DNA from: JANRKG01 sp033763635
GTDB lineage: Bacteria; Cyanobacteriota; Cyanobacteriia; GCF-001939115
Reading direction: 5' to 3'
Length of the DNA stretch: 5,058 bases
NCBI GenBank assembly: GCA_033763635.1
Contig: JANRKG010000195.1
Span: 1 to 5,058, forward strand
Positions 1 through 5,058 of this stretch are shown piece after piece (position 1 is the stretch's first letter; each line of letters starts with the position of its first letter). The notes below the pieces were generated by a model, which did no database searches, was not told the DNA's origin, and was given only the letters and a program-made list of their open reading frames with translations. A program made the position numbers and the translations under genes.

Positions 1-1
1 A

Positions 2-793
2 CTACTCATCCGCCCTATCTTCCCCTGATTCGTGATCCACCGCTCCCCGTTGGTCGAAGACGAAGCATTGCCCTTCCCAAAGGCTTTCAGAGGCAGGCAC
101 CGTTTGAAGGTACTTCAGAATGCCTCCCCGCAGATGATAAACCTCCTCAAAGCCCTGAGCTAGCATAAAGGAAGAAGCTTTCTCGCACCGAATTCCCCCC
201 GTACAGAACAGAGCAACTTTTTTTTGCTGACCTGGATTGAGGTAGTTGCGGACATAGTTGGGAAACTGCCGGAACGATCGCGTCTGGGGATCATGCGCGC
301 CCTTAAAGGTTCCGAGTTCCACTTCATAATGATTACGGGTATCAATTAAGACCACATCCGGGTCGGAGATCAGACGATTCCAGTCTTCTGGTTCGACGTA
401 GGTGCCTACCTGGCAGGTGGGATCAATCGAGGGAGTTCCCATTGTGATGATTTCTCGCTTGAGGCGCACCTTCATTCGTTCGAATGGGATCACGTCCGCT
501 TCCGATTCCTTATGTTCCAGGTCTGATAGACGGGGATCGCTTCGTAGATAGGCTAGAACCGACTCTATCCCTGAGCGGGTTCCGGCGATCGTACTATTGA
601 TCCCCTCCTCTGCCAGCAGGATCGTCCCGCGAATTTCCTGAGTAAGGCAATGCTCCAAAAGGGGAGCGCGCAAATCTCGGTAATCAGAAAGGTGAATAAA
701 CTTGTAGAATGAAGCAACGATGATTGAAGGCGTGGCCTGAGCAACAGTTTCCGTCAGAGATAGTTCTATTGGGGATATTTCTATCGGGGACAT
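2..793 (-). CDS. trhO: tRNA uridine(34) hydroxylase TrhO (rhodanese-domain, YceA/UPF0176 family)
   Basis: The family uses a rhodanese-fold cysteine enzyme to convert wobble U34 to 5-hydroxyuridine in a set of tRNAs, in the cytoplasm; in E. coli this is a prephenate-independent route towards cmo5U. The 263-aa product has the N-terminal domain (about residues 25-115, with FYKF and the LLAEEGINSTIAG block) followed by a rhodanese domain (about 130-230) with DTR at 151-153 and the active-site loop CTGGIR at 197-202. Cys197 is the expected catalytic residue, and Cys203 follows in the family motif CEKAS. The ATG at 793 is preferred. An open frame extends to a TTG at 829, but that codon overlaps the tRNA -35 box and has no ribosome site. 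There is no ATG, GTG or TTG between the 793 start and the conserved region. The stop TAG is at 4-2. The protein ends soon after the WEGQCFVFDQR block, so it lacks the C-terminal extension of the longer E. coli type. The gene is divergent from tRNA-Ala(UGC), a plausible substrate. Family assignment is very firm; the reaction is by homology. Confidence 0.93.
   Translation of the reverse strand: MSPIEISPIELSLTETVAQATPSIIVASFYKFIHLSDYRDLRAPLLEHCLTQEIRGTILLAEEGINSTIAGTRSGIESVLAYLRSDPRLSDLEHKESEADVIPFERMKVRLKREIITMGTPSIDPTCQVGTYVEPEDWNRLISDPDVVLIDTRNHYEVELGTFKGAHDPQTRSFRQFPNYVRNYLNPGQQKKVALFCTGGIRCEKASSFMLAQGFEEVYHLRGGILKYLQTVPASESLWEGQCFVFDQRGAVDHESGEDRADE
764..793 (-). repeat. 15-bp tandem duplication at the start of trhO
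   Basis: Two adjacent 15-bp units (764-778 and 779-793) match at 13 of 15 bases and encode the peptide repeat MSPIE-ISPIE at the extreme N terminus of TrhO. The unit at 779-793 carries the ATG start codon; the other has ATA at the same place. The repeat lies before the conserved family domain, so the extra residues are probably not functional. Confidence 0.85.
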
Positions 794-823
794 AAGGAAA
801 GACAAGAAAATTTCCAAAAGGGA

Positions 824-853
824 TTGCAAAAAGTCTACGAATTTGTATATTAT
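824..853 (+). promoter_or_regulatory. putative sigma-70-type promoter of tRNA-Ala
   Basis: A TTGCAA box (824-829) is followed after 18 bases by TATTAT (848-853); an overlapping alternative is TATATT (846-851) with a 16-base spacer. Transcription would start near 860, giving about 12 bases of leader before the mature tRNA at 872. The region is shared with the divergent trhO gene. On the minus strand a TTGACA (867-862) is present, but I see no well-spaced -10 partner, so no trhO promoter is called. Confidence 0.55.
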
Positions 854-872
854 CTTGATTGTGTCAAATTCG
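838..872. repeat. 8-bp perfect inverted repeat flanking the tRNA -10 box
   Basis: CGAATTTG (838-845) and CAAATTCG (865-872) are perfect reverse complements separated by 19 bases. The spacer holds the putative -10 box and start region of the tRNA promoter, and the right arm ends on the first base of the tRNA. The position in the divergent trhO/tRNA region is operator-like. No known binding site was recognised. Confidence 0.6.
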
Positions 873-944
873 GGGGTTTAGCTCAGTTGGTAGAGCGCCT
901 GCTTTGCAAGCAGGATGTCAGCGGTTCGAGTCCGCTAACCTCCA
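872..944 (+). tRNA. trnA-UGC: tRNA-Ala (anticodon UGC)
   Basis: The 73-nt cloverleaf is complete. The acceptor stem pairs GGGGGTT (872-878) with AACCTCC (937-943). The D stem is GCTC/GAGC, and the anticodon stem CCTGC/GCAGG surrounds loop TTTGCAA with TGC at 905-907. The T stem AGCGG/CCGCT encloses loop TTCGAGT, and A944 is the discriminator. The acceptor contains a G3:U70 pair (874 with 941), the classic alanine identity element, which confirms the amino acid. CCA is not encoded (TAA follows), so it must be added after transcription. The gene stands alone here rather than between 16S and 23S rRNA. Its U34 (base 905) is the type of wobble uridine hydroxylated by TrhO, encoded divergently next door. 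Confidence 0.98.
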
Positions 945-973
945 TAAAGATTTTGTCGATATCTAGTGTCTAT

Positions 974-993
974 ATCTAAGTGCATCTAAGTGC
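974..993 (+). repeat. 10-bp perfect tandem repeat at the glycosyltransferase start
   Basis: ATCTAAGTGC occurs twice head to tail (974-983 and 984-993). Each copy contains TAAGTG. The second copy supplies both an in-frame TAA stop (987-989) and the GTG start codon (990-992) of the downstream gene. The first copy has a GTG in another frame that would open only a seven-codon reading frame ending at 1003. The 45-base gap between the tRNA and the gene holds no clear terminator. Confidence 0.85.
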
Positions 994-2507
994 TAGATCG
1001 TAGTAGGTTCAATAACCAGCAATCACAGGAGCGATCGAAAAACCGATCGCTCCTGTGGTTTCCTTTGGCTTTGCTAGCGATCGGGATAGCAGCTTTTGGA
1101 CTGCGTTTCTGGGGGTTGAGTCGTTTTAACATGTTGGTGTTTGATGAGGTGTACTTCGCCAAGTTTGCGGATAACTACCTCACCCAAACGCCTTTTTTTG
1201 ATGGACATCCCCCCCTCAGCAAGTATCTGATTGCTCTGGGAATGTGGTTAGGCCAGTATTTTCCCTTTGCCCAGGAACCCCAAAACGAGTTAACGGGTTC
1301 TTTGCGGTCCACCTTCAGCTACCGCTGGATGAATGCGCTGGTCGGTTCCCTCATCCCGTTGGTTATGGCGGGGGTTGCTTATGAAGTTGGTCGGCGGCGC
1401 AGTTTTGCTTTGCTAGCAGGCGCCTTTACCGCCTTGGATGGGTTGTTGCTGGTGGAGTCCCGCTATGCCTTCACGAATGTCTACCTGCTGCTATTTGGGC
1501 TGGCAGGGCAGTGGATGGTACTCCGTGCCCTACGAACCCCTTCCACGCCCAGAAAAGGCACCAGACAGTGGGTACTGGCAGGGTTCTTTTTTGGAGCGGC
1601 AGCCTGCGTGAAATGGAATGGACTCTGGTTCTTGCTGGGCATCTATGCGGTCTGGGGGTGGGCCAAAATCGATCGCTTCTTGACCCGTCAGCAAAGCGCT
1701 TCATCCCCATCTGGGAACCCAGAAGCTCCGCGGGGAGGGGTATTACAACAGGTTGCACAGATTCCTGTCTGGAAGATCGCCCTTTACCTGGGTTTTCTCC
1801 CATTATTGGTCTACAGCCTGATCTGGATTCCCCACTTACAACTAGATACCAGTTTTAACTTTTGGGAAACTCAACAGCAAATCCTGGCCTATCACCAGCG
1901 AGTCGGCGGAAATGAACCCTCTGTTCATCCTTACTGTTCCCCCTGGTACACCTGGCCCTGGCTGATTCGGCCTGTCTTGTATGTCTATGAGACTGCCCGT
2001 AACTTGACGGATGCCATTCCCATAGAACCTGATATTCCAACCGCCCAGGCAAAGGTGATTTATGATGTCCATGCAATAGGGAATCCGCTGCTCTGGTGGT
2101 TTTCCACTGCAACCATCTTGACCCTTATCCTGGTCTTCAGTCAGCACACGATTGGGCAGTTACAACGCCCTCGTCGGCAAAACTCAGAGAGCGCTCTGCT
2201 GCCCTCCCAAGAGTTATGGGTCATTGGATACCTTGTGATTAACTATGGAGCCAATCTCCTTCCCTGGGTGCCCGTTCAACGGTGTACATTTCTGTATCAC
2301 TACCTGGGAGCATACCTCTTTGCCCTGCTAGGGCTAGCCTGGTTAGTCGATCGCTGGTGGCACAGCCAACAATCGGGACAGAGAATTCTAGCTCTCTCAA
2401 TTGGTCTGGGAGGATTGCTGGCCTTTCTCTTCTGGCTACCCCTTTACCTAGGTCTTCCCCTGTCTTTAGACGCGCTGCAACTTCGCCGCTGGCTCGTCAC
2501 CTGGTAG
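990..2507 (+). CDS. PMT-family (GT39) phospholipid carrier-dependent glycosyltransferase, integral membrane
   Basis: This 505-aa protein resembles the dolichyl-phosphate-mannose-protein mannosyltransferase family. In bacteria these enzymes transfer a sugar, usually mannose, from a polyprenyl-phosphate carrier to exported proteins at the outer face of the plasma membrane. About eleven hydrophobic spans are visible (roughly residues 20-43, 112-134, 139-157, 161-181, 194-210, 211-226, 260-280, 367-385, 408-425, 433-455 and 465-490). The family Asp-Glu motif after the first span is present as VFDEVYFAKF with D52-E53, followed by DGHPPLSK (71-78). HPYCSPWYTWP (313-323) and the C-terminal LLPWVPVQRCTFLYHY (423-438) are also typical. 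The start is GTG at 990; an in-frame TAA lies immediately before it, and the next Met (48) would remove the first span. No ribosome site is evident. A 14-bp hairpin spans codons 12-23. The 3' end overlaps the convergent kinase gene by 11 bp. Family is confident; sugar and acceptor are unknown. Confidence 0.92.
   Translation: MLDRSRFNNQQSQERSKNRSLLWFPLALLAIGIAAFGLRFWGLSRFNMLVFDEVYFAKFADNYLTQTPFFDGHPPLSKYLIALGMWLGQYFPFAQEPQNELTGSLRSTFSYRWMNALVGSLIPLVMAGVAYEVGRRRSFALLAGAFTALDGLLLVESRYAFTNVYLLLFGLAGQWMVLRALRTPSTPRKGTRQWVLAGFFFGAAACVKWNGLWFLLGIYAVWGWAKIDRFLTRQQSASSPSGNPEAPRGGVLQQVAQIPVWKIALYLGFLPLLVYSLIWIPHLQLDTSFNFWETQQQILAYHQRVGGNEPSVHPYCSPWYTWPWLIRPVLYVYETARNLTDAIPIEPDIPTAQAKVIYDVHAIGNPLLWWFSTATILTLILVFSQHTIGQLQRPRRQNSESALLPSQELWVIGYLVINYGANLLPWVPVQRCTFLYHYLGAYLFALLGLAWLVDRWWHSQQSGQRILALSIGLGGLLAFLFWLPLYLGLPLSLDALQLRRWLVTW
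1024..1057 (+). repeat. perfect 14-bp inverted repeat (hairpin) inside the 5' end of the glycosyltransferase gene
   Basis: CACAGGAGCGATCG (1024-1037) and CGATCGCTCCTGTG (1044-1057) are exact reverse complements around a six-base loop AAAAAC. The pairing extends to 1021-1060 if one T:G wobble is allowed. Each arm includes the cyanobacterial GCGATCG core. It lies 80 bases after the tRNA and 34 bases into the reading frame. It is followed by GGTTTCCTTT, which is T-rich but not a clean U run, so terminator function is possible but unproven. Confidence 0.9.
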
Positions 2508-4485
2508 CCCGAACGGTGGTCTTCTGCACAGGAATTTCAATGATGAAGGCTGTTCCCTTTGCGGGCGCGGAAGTGCAGGAGAGAAGCCCCCCGTGACGAT
2601 CGACTACAATTTGATAGCTAATTGCCATTCCTAATCCCGTCCCTTTCCCAACCGGTTTAGTCGTAAAGAAAGGATCAAAGAGCCGCTGTCGGACTGATTC
2701 AGGCATTCCAGGCCCGTTGTCTATCATCTCAATTCGAACCCGATCCATTGAAACAACCTGAGTACGGAGGGTAATGCAGGGGGCAGGGAGAGAAGCGCCA
2801 TCCTGGACTGCTGCCCCCAACTCCTCCAGGGCATCGATCGCATTCGTGAGAATGTTCATGAATACCTGATTGAGTTGACCGGGGTAACACCAAATGGGCG
2901 GGATGACTCCGTACTCTTTCATCACATCGATTTTTGGGAAATCTGCCTTGGCTTCTAACCGATGGTGCAGGAGCAACAGGGTATTGTCTAACCCTTCGTG
3001 CAAGTCCACCTGTTTCATCTCTGCTTCATCGAGACGAGAGAAATTTCGCAGGGACAGCACAATTTGCCGAACGCGATCGGCCCCCAGTTTCATGGAATCG
3101 AGAATTCGCGGAAAGTCTTCCTGAATGAAGTCGAGATCAATAGCCTCCGCTTGCTCTGCCAGTTCATGGGTTAGCTCCGGATGCCGTTTCTGGTACTTCT
3201 GAATCAGATCAAGCAGATCCCTCGTGTATTGAACTGCATAAGTGACATTGCCATAGATGAAATTAATGGGATTGTTAATTTCATGGGCGACTCCTGCCAC
3301 CAATTGCCCCAGACTGGACATCTTCTCCGTTTGCACCAACTGGGATTGGGTACGCTGGAGATCCGTTAAAGCTTGTTCTAACTGTTCCGTTTGTTGTCTC
3401 AGGACTTGGGATGTTTGCCGCAGTTCCTCATTCGCACGACGCATCGCTTCCTGGGCCTGCTCCCGTTCAATCCGAGAGCCAATAATCCGGCAAGCTGCCA
3501 GTAATAAATCCTGTTGGGCGATCTCCTGGATACGTCCCAGATTTCGGGATTCCAACGTGATCACCCCAAGAATGGACCCATCCAGAGCGGGAATCGGAAA
3601 AATTGCAACTTTATTAATGCCGGGATGCCGAAAAGCAGGTACAGCATTGGGATGGTTACAGTAATCTTCGATAAAGATGGGCCGTCCCGTCTCCACAACC
3701 TCCCAAAGCAACCCCTGACCGTAAGGCTGCCCTTTTTGCAGGGCCGCCTCCATTTCTTGTGCAATGGGTTCTCCGTAGGTTGCGACAAATTCCCCCGAAA
3801 TGTAATTGTTGAGGGGCGTTGCCTGGTATTTACCATCAAAACCGCTGATGATTTTGACATCTCCAAAGGCACAATGCGTAGACTGTACCAGGTAATTCAG
3901 AGCAAATTGAGACGCTTCATAGAGGTTCGTTGAGGTCTGTAACCGTTCCGTTAGCTCCAGCAGAAAGGAGAGACGCTCGACTTCCGCGTTTAACTGCCGC
4001 TGACTGGTGACATCGACTAATAGCCCATTCCATAAGATTGAGTCATCGAGTTGTTGAATGGGATGGCAATCACACTGCACCCACTTGGTTTCCCCAGAAG
4101 GCAAATTAAACCGTCCTTCCCACCGCCAAACAGTTAACGCTTGCACCGCATCCTGTAAGGACTGTTGAAACAAGGACCGATCGTCCAGATGAATCAGGGA
4201 AAGGAGGCAATTAAAATCAGCCTGAATGCTATCCGCATCTACTTCCAAAAACCTCTGACTGCTGGGGCTGATGGAGGAACATGTCAAGGTTCCATCACGA
4301 TGCCAGAGCAGTTGTAGGGTAATCCCTGGAATCCGGGAAGAAAAGGCGTGAAGTCTCGCCTCACTTGCTCGCAGTAGGGCATCGGCAGCCCTTGAACCCA
4401 CATCCTGAGATGCTGGTTCCCAAGACGAAGGCATCTCAGGAACCTGGGGCATTGAAGAATTACCTGTGAACTGAGAATGGGTCAT
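2497..4485 (-). CDS. PAS-GAF sensor histidine kinase (HisKA-HATPase), soluble
   Basis: This 662-aa protein is a two-component sensor kinase that would autophosphorylate a histidine and pass the phosphate to a response regulator. Visible order: a PAS domain (about 40-165, PAS_3-like, with WRWEGRF and GETKWVQ); a GAF domain (about 175-335); a helical coiled-coil linker (about 336-390); a dimerisation and phosphoacceptor region with H401 in HEINNP; and an ATPase domain. The ATPase domain has an N box around N548 (ILTNAIDAL), a G1 box DNGPGM (589-594), an F box FDPFFTTK (603-610) and a G2 box GKGTGLGM (613-620). All catalytic boxes are intact. The long acidic insert between the two DHp helices and the block SLRNFSRLDEAEM are typical of cyanobacterial kinases. 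No membrane span, receiver domain or bilin-binding motif is seen, so it probably senses a cytosolic signal. ATG at 4485 is used; Met12 (4452) is an alternative, and neither has a strong ribosome site. No partner regulator is in the window. Confidence 0.93.
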   Translation of the reverse strand: MTHSQFTGNSSMPQVPEMPSSWEPASQDVGSRAADALLRASEARLHAFSSRIPGITLQLLWHRDGTLTCSSISPSSQRFLEVDADSIQADFNCLLSLIHLDDRSLFQQSLQDAVQALTVWRWEGRFNLPSGETKWVQCDCHPIQQLDDSILWNGLLVDVTSQRQLNAEVERLSFLLELTERLQTSTNLYEASQFALNYLVQSTHCAFGDVKIISGFDGKYQATPLNNYISGEFVATYGEPIAQEMEAALQKGQPYGQGLLWEVVETGRPIFIEDYCNHPNAVPAFRHPGINKVAIFPIPALDGSILGVITLESRNLGRIQEIAQQDLLLAACRIIGSRIEREQAQEAMRRANEELRQTSQVLRQQTEQLEQALTDLQRTQSQLVQTEKMSSLGQLVAGVAHEINNPINFIYGNVTYAVQYTRDLLDLIQKYQKRHPELTHELAEQAEAIDLDFIQEDFPRILDSMKLGADRVRQIVLSLRNFSRLDEAEMKQVDLHEGLDNTLLLLHHRLEAKADFPKIDVMKEYGVIPPIWCYPGQLNQVFMNILTNAIDALEELGAAVQDGASLPAPCITLRTQVVSMDRVRIEMIDNGPGMPESVRQRLFDPFFTTKPVGKGTGLGMAISYQIVVDRHGGLLSCTSAPAKGTAFIIEIPVQKTTVRATR

Positions 4486-4867
4486 GAAAGAGCAAACAGC
4501 GGGGGTGAACGTTACGAAATTTACCTGGCAGTTGCAACCGATCTACGGAGTGGCCCGGAGACTTGTATCTCAGCACCCATCATGCCATCACTCGATCACC
4601 CAACCTTTAAAGAACAGGGATCATTCTGGATGCGTTAACTCATTACGAGAACAGATACAAACAGATTTTAACGATTCAGTCTTAGGGAATTGGGCAATTA
4701 TTAAGTATTTTTCGTTAAGTATTTCTATAAGATTTAGCAAGGATTTAATGGGCCAAAATCAACCCTCAGGCTGTAACGTATTCCTATTTAGCTCTGTAGG
4801 ATTCAAGATTTTTAAATATCATCTTCTTTAGTTCCACTTCTCTAATTTTACTTCTCTGCTATGAAGC
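4486..4867. other. intergenic region with AT-rich core; no convincing gene
   Basis: This stretch of about 380 bases separates the kinase start from the TnpB-like tail. Roughly 4640-4860 is clearly more AT-rich than the flanking genes. It probably holds the kinase promoter and the outer end of the mobile element, but no well-spaced -35/-10 pair stands out on the minus strand. Short direct repeats are present: TTAAGTATTT at 4701-4710 and 4715-4724, and ACTTCTCT at 4836-4843 and 4850-4857. An open frame on the plus strand crosses most of it but shows no recognisable protein features. Confidence 0.6.
4701..4724. repeat. direct repeat TTAAGTATTT, 14-base period
   Basis: Two exact 10-base copies (4701-4710 and 4715-4724) lie upstream of the kinase gene in an AT-rich segment. 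Paired direct repeats can be response-regulator sites, but the 14-base period does not fit the roughly 11-base period of Pho-type boxes, so no regulator is named. Low sequence complexity could also explain it. Confidence 0.5.
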
Positions 4868-5058
4868 TCACACCACCTGCTTACGCGAGGTGGTGGTGTC
4901 AGTGCTAATCTGAGAATTGCGAGTCCACAGATCGCACAAACAGGCCCAGCTTCTAGGCGAGTGCCGGGAACTTTTGCCCGTCCACTCCTCACTGTCATTT
5001 CTGCGAGTGAGTTTAAGAATCCCTCTGGCAGCAATATTCTGAGAGCCATTCAGGTCAC
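4868..5058 (-). CDS. tnpB: C-terminal tail of an IS200/IS605-type TnpB (RuvC-like nuclease), partial
   Basis: The minus-strand frame entering at 5056 and stopping at TGA (4870-4868) encodes 62 residues beginning DLNGSQNIAARGILKL. This matches the last conserved block of TnpB proteins, usually of the form DxNAAxNI, in which the Asp is the third RuvC catalytic residue; here it is the first residue in view. The remaining 45 or so residues are a hydrophilic, poorly conserved tail of the sort that follows this block in the family. TnpB is an RNA-guided DNA nuclease of IS200/IS605 and IS1341-type elements, and its guide RNA overlaps the gene 3' end. The start and most of the gene lie beyond the window. 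A different minus-strand frame across the same bases (5049-4828) begins with ATG but shows no family motif. The call rests on one motif, so it is moderate; whether the gene is intact is unknown. Confidence 0.62.
   Translation of the reverse strand, partial: DLNGSQNIAARGILKLTRRNDSEEWTGKSSRHSPRSWACLCDLWTRNSQISTDTTTSRKQVV
4871..4895 (-). repeat. hairpin at the 3' end of the TnpB-like gene (possible element end or guide-RNA scaffold)
   Basis: CACCACCT (4871-4878) and AGGTGGTG (4888-4895) are perfect complements. On the minus strand the inner bases add a GC/GC pair closed by a GTAA loop (GNRA type), with one bulged C. The hairpin lies within the last codons, immediately before the TGA. No U run follows it, which argues against a standard terminator. 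A hairpin here is expected for the right end of an IS200/IS605 element or the structured 3' part of its guide RNA. That role is inferred from position. Confidence 0.6.

Noticed and set aside
794..829. N-terminal extension of TrhO to the TTG at 829
   Set aside because: The TTG lies on the putative tRNA -35 box, lacks a ribosome site and would add 12 residues outside the family domain. ATG at 793 is simpler.
872..989. tRNA-Ala 3' end as an integration (att) site
   Set aside because: There is no integrase gene and no repeat of the tRNA 3' end in the window; the next gene looks chromosomal.
1471..2147. Antisense and alternate-frame open frames inside the glycosyltransferase gene
   Set aside because: They overlap a well-supported gene throughout, and their products show no domain features.
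2985..3480. Bilin-binding or phytochrome-like sensor reading of the kinase
   Set aside because: The GAF domain lies upstream at about 3480-3960, and its only Cys near a conserved loop (DYCNHPN) does not fit a bilin motif. No PHY domain is present.
2894..3933. Plus-strand open frames opposite the kinase gene
   Set aside because: They are antisense to conserved kinase, GAF and DHp coding sequence and have no domain features.
4484..4831. Plus-strand open frame of 115 codons upstream of the kinase gene
   Set aside because: It starts on the kinase start codon, has no recognisable domain or ribosome site, and runs through AT-rich sequence with a low-complexity product. It looks like chance.
4828..5049. 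Minus-strand open frame of 73 codons starting with ATG at the right edge
   Set aside because: Another minus-strand frame over the same bases carries the TnpB motif DLNGSQNI. This one has no family feature and is probably a shadow.
1..5058. CRISPR array, riboswitch or rRNA
   Set aside because: No regularly spaced repeats, known riboswitch core or rRNA sequence was seen on either strand.

Overview
This window looks like chromosomal DNA from a cyanobacterium, probably a filamentous or Leptolyngbya-like lineage; the genus is a guess. The evidence is frequent GCGATCGC-type (HIP1-like) octamers and part-octamers, a PMT-family glycosyltransferase and a long-DHp PAS-GAF histidine kinase of types common in cyanobacteria, a tRNA gene without an encoded CCA end, and weak or absent Shine-Dalgarno sequences.

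Layout: (1) bases 2-793, minus strand, a complete rhodanese-domain tRNA U34 hydroxylase (trhO). (2) 794-871, a short divergent promoter region with tRNA promoter boxes and a perfect 8-bp inverted repeat. (3) 872-944, plus strand, tRNA-Ala(UGC). (4) 990-2507, plus strand, a multi-spanning membrane glycosyltransferase of the protein O-mannosyltransferase (GT39) family, starting at GTG and carrying a perfect 14-bp hairpin in its first codons. (5) 2497-4485, minus strand, a soluble PAS-GAF-HisKA-HATPase sensor kinase, convergent with and overlapping the glycosyltransferase by 11 bp. (6) 4486-4867, a partly AT-rich gene-free stretch with short direct repeats. (7) 4868-5058, minus strand, the last 62 codons of a protein resembling the C-terminal end of an IS200/IS605-type TnpB, with a GNRA-capped hairpin across its stop codon.

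The genes do not form one operon. The most meaningful link is between trhO and the adjacent divergent tRNA-Ala(UGC), because the wobble U34 of this tRNA is a known type of TrhO substrate. The glycosyltransferase and the kinase are linked only by overlapping 3' ends; no response regulator is in view. The right edge appears to be the tail of a mobile element that continues outside the window, so its nuclease gene and guide-RNA potential cannot be judged fully here. I found no convincing new multi-gene system; the points worth a second look are the modifier/tRNA pairing, the hairpin in the glycosyltransferase start, the operator-like repeat and the TnpB end.
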